Virus record (IMG/VR): IMGVR_UViG_3300028197_000151
Coordinates: 1 to 24,940 of that record
Strand: one strand, 5' to 3'
Source of the DNA: a virus
Length of the DNA: 24,940 nt
A program made the translations under genes and the position numbers. Below the pieces are notes generated by a model. It saw only the letters and a program-made list of their open reading frames with translations, was not told the DNA's origin and made no database searches. This document shows, piece by piece, positions 1-6,339 of this stretch (position 1 is the first letter of the stretch; the number at the start of each line of letters is the position of its first letter).

Positions 1-519
1 AGTAATAAATCCTGTTCCACCTTGTGCCGCTCCTCTTGCAAGTGAACCAACATCTTTTGCGGCATACTTAACAGAAGCTTCTTGTTCTAGTGTTAAAGGA
101 ATATGTAATGCAATCTGAACTTGTCCGTCTGCTGTATTCATAAGAGATGCTCTTTTTGTGTCTGCACCCATAACCATACCATCTGATTCTCTTCGTTGAC
201 GATTGATTCTTGCACGACTTGTGAATACTATGTAATTATCGTGTTGCTCTTCGAACGGATATTGAAGTTCAATTAGTTGTCCGTCTGGAGACTTCTTTGC
301 TTTGTTCTTTGCTTTGTTGTTTGCATTCAAAGACTTCTGTAATGACGACTTTCTTTTCTCTAAAGTCTGTTTTGCAATTTCTGCCTGTGCTTCCAACTCG
401 TTAGAGTTGATTACTGAGTTGTAGTTCAGTTGTGATAGTTTGGATTTGATTCCTTTTGCACTAGAAATAGCAGATTTTGCTTTATTTACTTTACTTAAAA
501 TTTTGTTAATATTGGGCAT
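1..519 (-). CDS. Probable tail/baseplate structural protein, 3' end outside window
   Basis: This reading frame starts at an ATG at 517-519 and stays open for 173 codons to the left edge, so the C-terminus is missing. Residues 1-80 are Lys/Ala/Asn-rich and probably helical (MPNINKILSKVNKAKSAI at the start). From about residue 85 the protein becomes beta-like, with a stretch resembling the tail-tube cap and baseplate proteins of T4-like phages (IVFTSRARINRQRRESDG, then QIALHIPLTLEQ). AAGG sits 8 nt before the ATG on the minus strand as a ribosome site. It is divergent from gp4, with only 35 bp between the two starts. A gp48-like tail-tube cap is my best guess, from general resemblance and from the tail-tube-fold gene nearby. 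Any other virion protein is possible. Confidence 0.7.
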   Translation of the reverse strand, partial: MPNINKILSKVNKAKSAISSAKGIKSKLSQLNYNSVINSNELEAQAEIAKQTLEKRKSSLQKSLNANNKAKNKAKKSPDGQLIELQYPFEEQHDNYIVFTSRARINRQRRESDGMVMGADTKRASLMNTADGQVQIALHIPLTLEQEASVKYAAKDVGSLARGAAQGGTGFIT

Positions 520-526
520 ATAAATA
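519..526 (+). promoter_or_regulatory. T4-type late promoter TATAAATA upstream of gp4
   Basis: A perfect match to the T4 late promoter box TATAAATA lies 29 nt before the gp4 start codon and reads toward gp4. It sits in the 35-bp divergent gap and overlaps the last base of the ATG of the leftward gene. In T4 this box is recognised by gp55 with gp33 and the sliding clamp. A gp33 homologue is present at 8312-8554, so use as a late promoter for the gp4 block is reasonable. In AT-rich DNA an 8-bp match alone is not proof. Confidence 0.5.
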
Positions 527-554
527 TCCTTAAACGAGTTATATACATCTATTT

Positions 555-986
555 ATGTCATACAGTGGTAAGTTCAAACCAAAGAATTACAAAAAATACA
601 AAGGAGACCCAACAAAAATCTTCTATCGTTCGCTATGGGAGCGAAGATTCATGGTTTATTGCGATAATAACGAAAATGTCATTGAATGGGGCAGTGAAGA
701 AGTCATAATTCCTTATAAATCACCTTTAGACAAGAGAGTTCATCGTTATTTTCCCGATTTTTACATAAAATATGTAAATTCTGCTGGTCAAACAGTAAGA
801 GAAGTGATTGAAGTCAAACCAAAGAGACAATTACTGCCTCCGAAACCCCCAAAACGACAAACTAAGAGATATCTCAACGAAGTAGCTACATATGCCGTAA
901 ATCAAGCTAAATTTAAAGCAGCGGAAGCATTTTGTAAAGAAAGAAGACTAAAATTTCGAATTTTAACTGAAGACCACCTTACATAA
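555..986 (+). CDS. 4: T4 gp4-like head completion protein
   Basis: This 143-aa protein matches T4 gp4, which is needed to finish the DNA-filled head before tail joining. The family start is visible (MSYSGKFKPKN..KYKGDPTKI.YRSLWER), then EWGSEEVIIPY, YFPDFYIKY, the IEVKPK segment, and the C-terminal pattern RYLNEVATYAVNQAKFKAAE with RILTED. The PDF and IEVKPK elements look like a PD-(D/E)XK nuclease core; known gp4 proteins are related to that fold, and here the acidic residues and the Lys of ExK are kept. Length is close to T4 gp4 (about 150 aa). There is no clear Shine-Dalgarno; a TATAAATA box precedes it. It heads the plus-strand morphogenesis block. Confidence 0.93.
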   Translation: MSYSGKFKPKNYKKYKGDPTKIFYRSLWERRFMVYCDNNENVIEWGSEEVIIPYKSPLDKRVHRYFPDFYIKYVNSAGQTVREVIEVKPKRQLLPPKPPKRQTKRYLNEVATYAVNQAKFKAAEAFCKERRLKFRILTEDHLT

Positions 987-1002
987 TACATAAATAGTAT
1001 GT

Positions 1003-1578
1003 ATGTTAGACTTACTTGATAAAATTCAAAATGAATCTCCTTTGGAAAATGCTCAAAGAAGTAAAGAGAGTCTTGAATGGTTTAAAGGCAGACTTAGAAA
1101 GATAAGACAACCAGTAAATAAACTACTAACTGATGATGATTTTCCTATAGTTAGTAGACCAGAGTTAGGCAGAATGTATATGTATCTTTATGATGCAAAA
1201 TACCAAGATTTGATGCCTTATTGGGATAAATTTCCACTCACTATTGTATTTGACTTACTTACAGACGGTTTTATGGGCATAAATTTACATTACATTGCAC
1301 CAAGATATAGAACTGCATTACTTTTGAGTCTTTATGAGATTGCAGTTGATAACGATGACGATGAAGAACAAAGAGTTGCATTATCTTATCAATTAATTAA
1401 GTCTGTTTCAGGTCTTAGATATGCAAAACCATGTGTAAAGAGATATCTTTACGGTCATGTCAACTCCAGAATAGCAGAAATTCCTATGGAGAATTGGGAC
1501 ATGATGGCAATGTTGCCCTCACAAAAATTTAATGTAAACGCAAACACTGTATATGCAGAAAGTAGAGAGAAATTTTAA
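1003..1578 (+). CDS. Conserved T4-like morphogenesis protein, identity uncertain
   Basis: A 191-aa protein between gp4 and a tail-tube-fold protein. Residues 50-100 carry an aromatic-rich core (YDAKYQDLMPYWDKFPLTI, then DGFMGINLHYIAPRYR). Later come SYQLIKSVSGLRYAKPCVKRYLYGHV and an acidic/aromatic tail. I associate this pattern with T4-like phage genomes beside head and tail completion genes, but cannot name it safely. By position T4 gp53 follows gp4 and has similar length, but the gp53 motifs are absent. The T4 DNA-end protector gp2 is another candidate by neighbourhood. CATAAATA at 989-996 resembles a late promoter but is very close to the start. Its last base is the A of the TAA/ATG overlap with the next gene (TAATG), suggesting translational coupling. 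Confidence 0.85.
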   Translation: MLDLLDKIQNESPLENAQRSKESLEWFKGRLRKIRQPVNKLLTDDDFPIVSRPELGRMYMYLYDAKYQDLMPYWDKFPLTIVFDLLTDGFMGINLHYIAPRYRTALLLSLYEIAVDNDDDEEQRVALSYQLIKSVSGLRYAKPCVKRYLYGHVNSRIAEIPMENWDMMAMLPSQKFNVNANTVYAESREKF

Positions 1579-2261
1579 TGGATATTAATAAGATAAAGGC
1601 CAATTTCGATTCAGGTGCGATGAACAATAGATTCGCAGTTAACATGTTCGGACCTGGTGGCATAAAGTTAGAAGGAGTTAGATGTGAAACTGCATCACTT
1701 CCTGGTAGAAGTTTAACAACAAAAGATTTTGCAACGACAGGAACAATAACAAAAAAAGTCACACAAGTAAATAATACAAATGAAGTAGATTTCTCATTTG
1801 TGTGTGATTCAAGTTTCTTTGATAGATATATCATCGAGGCATGGCAATCTTCTATCTTCACTGCAGAAGACGGAAATAGTATCAAACCAATCTTTAATTA
1901 TCCAAAAGATTATTATGGTACAATAGAAGTAGAACAATTTAGAAGAGATGATTCAATGGCATTAAGATACAAATTTCATGATGCATTTCCAGTCTCTTAC
2001 GAACCAATGGCACTGTCAATGAGTGAAGGTGCCTTATTAAAATTTTCATGCAAATTTGCATTTAAAACATTTGATACTGAATATGGGGATGCCCCTCAAC
2101 TTTCGGTACTAAATAAAGGAAGACGATATCTTGATTTAGCAAGAGAGAGTCTTACAGTTGCTAGTCGATACAACAACAAGTCTAAGGACTTTTTAGGGAA
2201 ACTTAATAACTTAGATTCGGCGGGGTCAAGACTGAGCAATTTACTAGGTGGTGGCATCTAG
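1578..2261 (+). CDS. T4 gp19/gp54-type tail-tube-fold protein
   Basis: This 227-aa protein has the signature of the T4-like tail-tube family: N-terminal NRFAVNMFGPGGIKLEG, then CETASLPGRSLTTKD, GTITKKVTQVNNTNEVDFSFVCD, a WQSSIF helix, a strand around YGTIEVEQF, and DAFPVSYEPMALS near the end. In the family this forms the inner tube or the ring that starts tube growth on the baseplate. Tail-tube proteins of this kind are usually about 160-200 aa; the extra C-terminal 40 residues are Ser/Asn/Lys-rich. Next to gp26 and the tape measure protein, a tube-initiator role (gp54-like) is more likely than the main tube subunit gp19, but sequence alone does not separate them. The start overlaps the previous stop by 1 nt. 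Confidence 0.85.
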   Translation: MDINKIKANFDSGAMNNRFAVNMFGPGGIKLEGVRCETASLPGRSLTTKDFATTGTITKKVTQVNNTNEVDFSFVCDSSFFDRYIIEAWQSSIFTAEDGNSIKPIFNYPKDYYGTIEVEQFRRDDSMALRYKFHDAFPVSYEPMALSMSEGALLKFSCKFAFKTFDTEYGDAPQLSVLNKGRRYLDLARESLTVASRYNNKSKDFLGKLNNLDSAGSRLSNLLGGGI

Positions 2262-2283
2262 TAATAACATTATGGAGTAAATT

Positions 2284-2985
2284 ATGGGATTACCAATCCA
2301 ATCAGCACCGACATATAAAACGGTGCTACCAAGTAATGGTCTTGAAATAAAGTTTCGACCTTTTCTTGTTAAAGAACAAAAGGTATTGATGTTGGCAAAA
2401 GAGGGTGATGATAAAACTGAATCCCTCGAAGCAGTCAAAAATATGATTAATGATGTTACCTTTGGAGAGATTGATGCGAATGATTTAGCAATGATAGACC
2501 TTGAATGGTTGTTCATTCAAATTCGTACAAAATCTGTTGGTGAAAGTGCAACTGTTAAAATGAAATGTCTGGAAGATGACTGTTCAGGAACAGGTGAGGC
2601 TTTAATCAATTTCGAGGAAGTAGAAGTTAAGGGAGAAATTCTTGACAATACTATAATGGTTAGTGATGATGTTGGAGTAGTTTTGAGATTACTCAAAGTA
2701 GAAGATACTAAAAGTGTACAAGATATGCCTGAAAATGAGGTGATATTTTATCTATTGAATAAGTCTATAGATAGAATCTTTGATGCAGAAAGTGTCTATG
2801 AGAGAACTGATATTAGTGACGCGGATGTAGATGAGTTTATTGAAAACTTAACCTTTGCACAACTAGGATTATTATCGGAATACTTTGAGAAAACTCCTAA
2901 ACTAACGAAAGAAGTAAATTTCAAATGTGAAATTTGCGGAACTCAACAGAGTAGAGTTTTAGAAGGATTACAAAATTTTTTCTAA
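2284..2985 (+). CDS. 26: gp26-like baseplate hub / tail assembly protein (T4_baseplate family)
   Basis: A 233-aa protein of the T4 gp26 family (Pfam T4_baseplate). It begins with a short beta region (YKTVLPSNGLEIKFRPFLVKEQKVL), followed by a helical region around residues 70-85 (DLEWLFIQIR). Two pairs of cysteines, C95/C100 and C215/C218, suggest a zinc ribbon. The protein ends in the family-typical GLQNFF. In T4 gp26 acts in hub assembly together with gp51. GGAG 6 nt before the ATG is a good ribosome site. The last codons overlap a -1 slippery heptamer followed directly by the stop, and a 60-codon open frame follows in the -1 frame (see the next entries). The tape measure gene lies about 600 bp downstream, as for tail assembly chaperones in other tailed phages. 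Confidence 0.9.
   Translation: MGLPIQSAPTYKTVLPSNGLEIKFRPFLVKEQKVLMLAKEGDDKTESLEAVKNMINDVTFGEIDANDLAMIDLEWLFIQIRTKSVGESATVKMKCLEDDCSGTGEALINFEEVEVKGEILDNTIMVSDDVGVVLRLLKVEDTKSVQDMPENEVIFYLLNKSIDRIFDAESVYERTDISDADVDEFIENLTFAQLGLLSEYFEKTPKLTKEVNFKCEICGTQQSRVLEGLQNFF
2976..2982 (+). promoter_or_regulatory. Candidate -1 ribosomal frameshift site T TTT TTC before the gp26 stop
   Basis: In the gp26 frame the sequence reads AAT TTT TTC TAA, so positions 2976-2982 form the heptamer T TTT TTC of the X XXY YYZ class, directly followed by the zero-frame stop. A tandem -1 slip keeps full pairing in the first codon and continues as CTA ATA GCC into a 60-codon open frame. That frame has no ATG until 3039 and no ribosome site there. 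A weak hairpin (GGTGT 3005-3009 with ACACC 3022-3026) lies 22 nt downstream, rather far for a classic stimulator. The site is seen; its use is inference. Confidence 0.6.
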
Positions 2986-3164
2986 TAGCCCTTTCTCACG
3001 AGTCGGTGTATAACTATTATAACACCAACTTTCAGTTGATGCAACATCATAATTATCAATTATCAGAATTAGAAGATATGATGCCGTGGGAGAGGGAGAT
3101 TTATACGAGTCTTCTCTTAAACTACTTAGAACAGGAAAAACAGAGACAGAAAAGTAAACAATAA
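2982..3164 (+). CDS. 51: gp51-like tail assembly extension, probably made by -1 frameshift from gp26
   Basis: An open frame of 60 codons in the -1 frame relative to gp26, beginning at the slippery site and ending with TAA at 3162-3164. The product begins LIALSHESVYNYYNTNFQ and contains NYQLSELEDMMPWEREIY, then an amphipathic Lys/Gln-rich helix. The PWEREIY-type motif is typical of small proteins encoded next to gp26 in T4-like phages (annotated gp51, hub assembly catalyst) and of the C-terminal part of frameshifted tail assembly chaperones. The first ATG in frame is at 3039 without a Shine-Dalgarno and would remove a third of the peptide. The likely product is therefore a gp26-gp51 fusion of about 293 aa, made in small amount besides gp26 itself. 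Confidence 0.6.
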   Translation, partial: LIALSHESVYNYYNTNFQLMQHHNYQLSELEDMMPWEREIYTSLLLNYLEQEKQRQKSKQ

Positions 3165-3206
3165 TCTTTATTATGTATGCCGTGATTAACAATATGGAGT
3201 TATAAA

Positions 3207-3587
3207 ATGGCAGAAGAACACAAAGACATGTCAAGCAATGAGGTGGAAATTGATTTAGATAAGTATATGGCACTTATCGAAAAACTTGACGCACAAGAAG
3301 ATGTAATCCGAGAAATGAAAGAAGATGCCATTAAGGCAAAACGCGGATTAGAACCACCAAAAAGAAAGTTTATAGATTTGTTCTTAGACGACAATGATTT
3401 GAATGAGAAAGCAATCATCGGATTCATCTCATTCTTTTTAATGATGTGTTTCGGTATAACAGACTTAGTCACAGCACTAGTTTGGGATATAGACTTAAAA
3501 GTCTCTGAAACAATCTATACATCATTTGTAGTAGTCACACTAGGTGCATTTGGAATATCAGAAGCTGGAAAAGCATTCGGTAAATAA
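3207..3587 (+). CDS. Small membrane protein with two predicted helices (between gp26 and tape measure)
   Basis: A 126-aa protein. Residues 1-68 are charged and probably coiled (acidic with KYMALIEKLDAQEDVIREMK). Two hydrophobic segments follow at about 69-92 (IIGFISFFLMMCFGITDLV) and 103-120, joined by a short acidic loop, and it ends in Lys. GGAG 7 nt before the ATG is a good ribosome site. The hydrophobic hairpin could suit a holin, but the place inside the tail block, directly before the tape measure gene, equally suits a tail-tip or DNA-injection membrane protein. No family is recognised. It is co-directional with gp26 and ends 11 bp before the tape measure start. Confidence 0.8.
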   Translation: MAEEHKDMSSNEVEIDLDKYMALIEKLDAQEDVIREMKEDAIKAKRGLEPPKRKFIDLFLDDNDLNEKAIIGFISFFLMMCFGITDLVTALVWDIDLKVSETIYTSFVVVTLGAFGISEAGKAFGK

Positions 3588-3598
3588 AGGAAAATTAA

Positions 3599-5716
3599 AT
3601 GGCAGACGAAGAGATAAAAAAGGTTCGTAAACAGATTTTAGACGAACTCAAAGACGCCCAAAAGAAAGAGAAAAAAATTCGTGCAGAGTTTAATACAGAA
3701 CTTGAAGAGTCTACTGTAGGAACAACTAAAGAATTTAAGAATGTTATCTCTAGTCTCGCTAAAACAAGACCAGAGGCAGCTAAAATTGTTTCTGAGTTTA
3801 AAGGTTTGTCTGCCGACACATTTAAAGGTGCCGTTCTTAATAGAGACCTTATTAAAGGTATGTCTGCTGCGACTGAAATGGCAGAAAAGGGTTGGAGTAA
3901 TCTAACCGAAGAACAACAAGACATTCTATCAGATGTATTTGGTGGACAAGTTGCAAGAATGCAAGGTCTTGAACGAGAAGAAGAGAAATTTACTAACCTT
4001 AGAAAAGAGGCCTTAATAAAACAAGGACAAACTCAACAAAAGATTACCGACTTAGATAAAGTAATGGCAGATGAGAAATCTTCTGCTCTTTCCGATGCAA
4101 TGAAAGCAGTAAAAGATGCAGAAAAGAAAGCAGCGGAAAATGAAACAAAATCACAAGACTTTAAACTACAGGCAAAAATAGAACAGGCTAAAAATGCTCT
4201 TGCAGACGAAGAATCAAACCAAGAAAAGATATTAAAAGAAAAATACAAAGGTCAACAAGAACTATTGTCTAAAGAAATGAAGGACAAAACTTTCTTTGTT
4301 GACCAACATGAAGAATCATTGTCTTCAATTGCACAACACCAAGAGAATGCTTCAAAAGAACTTAAAGCATCTATTGATAAATCTAAAGAAGAACAGATGC
4401 AAGGCCTTTCAAATTTCTCTGATGGTTTTAAAGAACTTGTTGGTTTTGATATCATGGGAACATTCGATGGTGCAACTAAGAAGTTAAATGCACTAGGTAA
4501 AGTTTTCGGTGGAGATGGAGTCTTAGGTGATAAGATTATGGGCAATCTCGGAAGAGTAATGCAAGATGCAGGAAAAGGAATTGGAAAAGCTGCAGGAAGT
4601 CTTAAAAAATCTTTGGGTTCTATGCTTTCAGGAGGCATGACGGCTCTTCGAGGTGCTTTCACGGCCATAGGTACAGGACTCGCAGCAGCGGGAACTGCCT
4701 TAATGACAACACTGACCGCATTCGCTGCTGGTGCCGCTGCATTCATAGGTGGTTTAGCTATGACCGCAGGTGGTCTATTACTTGCCGCTGCACCGTACAT
4801 ACTTGCAGGTATAGCTATTGTAGGTTTAGTCATGGCAGGTATGAAACTATATGAAGAGTCTGAAGGATTCAAGGCAGCGGTCGATACAGTTATAGATTAC
4901 TTCATAGATATTAAAGACTCTATCTTTACAATCTTTGGTGGATTCTTTGACTTCTTTAAAGGTCTATTTACAGGAGACTTCGACCTAATGTTCTCTGGTC
5001 TAAAAGATTCATTTGGTGGATTATGGGATTTAATAAAGGCACCATTTAAAGCAATCGGTAACTTCTTTAAGAATGTATTCGGTATTGACATTGGTAAGTT
5101 TATAAAAGACATGGCAAAGAAACTGTTACCAGATTGGGCAGTCAATCTGATATTCGGCAAAGATGATGAAGCACCGGCAGAAGAAGAACCTTTAAAGGAA
5201 AGAGATAAGTCTAAAGAAGCACTACAAGAACAAAATTTGGCCAGTGCTGAAGAATCTGGATTGTATGAAAAGGTTGGAATGTTTGGTAAGAGTCAAGTAA
5301 ACAAAGACATGATTATCACTGCACCTAATAATCAGTTGAACGCCATTCTTTCTGATGATGATATTGCCGATGAGTCTAAAGAACTAATTCAAAAAGAACT
5401 AGAGGCAAGAAAATCAATCATTGCAGATTATAACGAAGCTAAAACAGCTCTTGCAAATGGTGAGACAAACTTAGCAGACGGTTCTGATGCAAGTCTAGTT
5501 ATGGAATTTGCAGAAGACGATATGGCAAAGAGACGAGGTGATGATATCGAACAAGCAACACAAGATGCAAAACCAAATATAAATGCGGCCGCAGAGGCAG
5601 TTGCTTCAGTTGTTCAACAGAATAATAATAACTCTTCTACTAATGTTTTAGTTCGTAAGGATACTGCTAGAGACGAGAACGATAGATATTATAACGATAT
5701 GGTTGGTGACTTTTAA
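3599..5716 (+). CDS. 29: Tape measure protein (gp29-like tail length determinator)
   Basis: The 705-aa protein has tape-measure architecture. The N-terminal about 270 residues are charged, helical and rich in Lys/Glu/Ala (coiled coil). A long Gly/Ala-rich hydrophobic segment at about 320-415 (for example TALRGAFTAIGTGLAAAGTA and LLLAAAPYILAGIAIVGLV) follows. After it come amphipathic Phe-rich repeats (GGFFDFFKGLF, GNFFKNVFGID) and an acidic C-terminus with a run of Asn. T4 gp29 (about 590 aa) spans the tail tube lumen and sets tail length; the gp26/gp51 position just upstream agrees. The Shine-Dalgarno AAGGA precedes the ATG. Its stop codon overlaps that of the opposing minus-strand gene (5713-5716), with no terminator hairpin in between. 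Exact homology to gp29 is inferred from architecture and synteny. Confidence 0.82.
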   Translation: MADEEIKKVRKQILDELKDAQKKEKKIRAEFNTELEESTVGTTKEFKNVISSLAKTRPEAAKIVSEFKGLSADTFKGAVLNRDLIKGMSAATEMAEKGWSNLTEEQQDILSDVFGGQVARMQGLEREEEKFTNLRKEALIKQGQTQQKITDLDKVMADEKSSALSDAMKAVKDAEKKAAENETKSQDFKLQAKIEQAKNALADEESNQEKILKEKYKGQQELLSKEMKDKTFFVDQHEESLSSIAQHQENASKELKASIDKSKEEQMQGLSNFSDGFKELVGFDIMGTFDGATKKLNALGKVFGGDGVLGDKIMGNLGRVMQDAGKGIGKAAGSLKKSLGSMLSGGMTALRGAFTAIGTGLAAAGTALMTTLTAFAAGAAAFIGGLAMTAGGLLLAAAPYILAGIAIVGLVMAGMKLYEESEGFKAAVDTVIDYFIDIKDSIFTIFGGFFDFFKGLFTGDFDLMFSGLKDSFGGLWDLIKAPFKAIGNFFKNVFGIDIGKFIKDMAKKLLPDWAVNLIFGKDDEAPAEEEPLKERDKSKEALQEQNLASAEESGLYEKVGMFGKSQVNKDMIITAPNNQLNAILSDDDIADESKELIQKELEARKSIIADYNEAKTALANGETNLADGSDASLVMEFAEDDMAKRRGDDIEQATQDAKPNINAAAEAVASVVQQNNNNSSTNVLVRKDTARDENDRYYNDMVGDF

Positions 5717-5916
5717 GAGTCTTTGGAATACTTTTCTTTCCTTGGTATAATCTTAGTTTTGTCTTTATGCATCTGAGTAGATGCGTGTGAAGGTGTTTCT
5801 TTTCTAGCTTTTACTTCTGGTTTCTTTTTACCAAATGCGAGTTCCCAACCGTCAGCATAGGCATCTTCGTTAGAGTTCCTTCTCTTAGAACCTTTTCCCC
5901 CATGCCACTCATTCAT
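5713..5916 (-). CDS. Small basic conserved phage protein
   Basis: A 67-aa protein beginning [20 protein letters not shown], with DGWELAFGKKKPE in the middle and a Lys/Arg-rich tail. Small phage proteins of the pattern WHGGKGS..R followed by W..IFG/FGKK are common, but their function is unknown to me. It is strongly basic and Trp-containing, so nucleic-acid binding is conceivable. The ATG overlaps the stop of the bS21 gene (TAATG), so it is translationally coupled to it and the last gene of the long minus-strand block. It meets the tape measure gene tail to tail. Confidence 0.75.
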   Translation of the reverse strand: MNEWHGGKGSKRRNSNEDAYADGWELAFGKKKPEVKARKETPSHASTQMHKDKTKIIPRKEKYSKDS

Positions 5917-6149
5917 TATCTTGGTCTATAACCTTTTTGTGAAGCCCTTTTTGCATCAAGTTTCTTTCGTCTTTTGATGTCCTGATTTCTTTGATTCTTT
6001 GTATCGTTAGGTTTTTCATGATATTGTCTATCACGAACCTCTTGAACTATACCTGCCCTCTCACATTCTTTCTTAAATCTCCTAAGCATTCTATCGAAAG
6101 GTTCTTCCTGTCGATTCTTAGGGTTGATTTTTGGTCTCACTTCTGGCAT
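5916..6149 (-). CDS. rpsU: Phage-encoded ribosomal protein bS21
   Basis: A 77-aa basic protein matching bacterial S21: [20 protein letters not shown], then [13 protein letters not shown], followed by a Lys/Arg-rich tail. Bacterial S21 is about 70 aa; this copy has a longer N-terminus before the EPFD motif (about 16 residues instead of about 9). S21 sits on the small subunit near the mRNA exit/anti-Shine-Dalgarno region and is among the ribosomal proteins known in viral genomes, including marine phages. A strong ribosome site (AGGAG, 5 nt) precedes the ATG. It lies after gp32, with a hairpin-rich leader-like segment between (6172-6279). The likely role is to replace host S21 and steer initiation toward phage mRNA; that is inference. 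Confidence 0.93.
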   Translation of the reverse strand: MPEVRPKINPKNRQEEPFDRMLRRFKKECERAGIVQEVRDRQYHEKPNDTKNQRNQDIKRRKKLDAKRASQKGYRPR

Positions 6150-6304
6150 AATTCTCCTGTTTTAAATAAGTGCATAGTCGCCCCACGCTTTACAGCATCC
6201 CGCTCTATACCGATTATTCCGCTATTAGCCAATAATCTTTCCCTTACTTGGTGCCCCCATTTCTGTCCACGGTCCAAGTCTGCCCTTGTTCTTGCATCAC
6301 TCAT
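6137..6304 (-). CDS. Doubtful small ORF in the structured gp32-rpsU gap
   Basis: A 55-codon frame from ATG 6302-6304 to a TGA inside the rpsU start region (13-nt overlap). The product starts [19 protein letters not shown] and resembles nothing I know. Against it: no Shine-Dalgarno, codons such as GGG, CGG, GCG and AGG that its neighbours avoid, higher G+C, and several hairpins that the same DNA can form. For it: it is stop-free and fills the gap. I regard a structured RNA leader as slightly more likely than a gene; both could be true. Confidence 0.3.
   Translation of the reverse strand: MSDARTRADLDRGQKWGHQVRERLLANSGIIGIERDAVKRGATMHLFKTGELCQK
6172..6279 (-). ncRNA. Candidate structured RNA / 5' leader of rpsU
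   Basis: Read on the minus strand, three hairpins follow each other. ACTTGG (6274-6279) pairs with CCAAGT (6246-6251). GATTATT (6231-6237) pairs with AATAATC (6212-6218), with an inner GCT/AGC. An outer GTATAG/CTATGC stem (6205-6210 with 6172-6177) encloses ATGCT-GTAA-AGCGT (6185-6198), whose loop is a GNRA-type tetraloop. The stretch is visibly richer in G+C than the flanking genes and ends about 15 nt before the rpsU Shine-Dalgarno, which itself stays in an AU-rich single strand. A cis-regulatory leader (ribosomal-protein autoregulation or a ligand switch) or a small RNA are the possible readings. No known motif is recognised. Pairings were found by eye. Confidence 0.4.
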
Positions 6305-6308
6305 ACAT

Positions 6309-6336
6309 AATATAAACACAAGGGCACCCAACTCAA
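6309..6336 (-). promoter_or_regulatory. Possible sigma-70 promoter between gp32 and rpsU
   Basis: On the minus strand TTGAGT (6331-6336) and TATATT (6309-6314) are separated by 16 nt, just after the gp32 stop codon. This would start a transcript near 6300, covering the hairpin segment and rpsU. The match is 4/6 and 5/6. The region also forms a 9-bp stem, TGCCCTTGT (6318-6326) with ACAAGGGCA (6281-6289). Confidence 0.35.
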
Positions 6337-6339
6337 AGA

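Noticed and set aside
1003-1578. Naming this gene T4 gp53 because it follows gp4 and has similar length
   Set aside because: The sequence lacks the gp53 pattern (including the WVLLMCND-type block); position and length alone are not enough. Left as an unnamed conserved protein.
4252-4872. 206-codon minus-strand frame opposite the tape measure gene
   Set aside because: It is the mirror of an Ala/Lys-rich coding region, with Pro/Ala/Ser-rich low-complexity product and no ribosome site.
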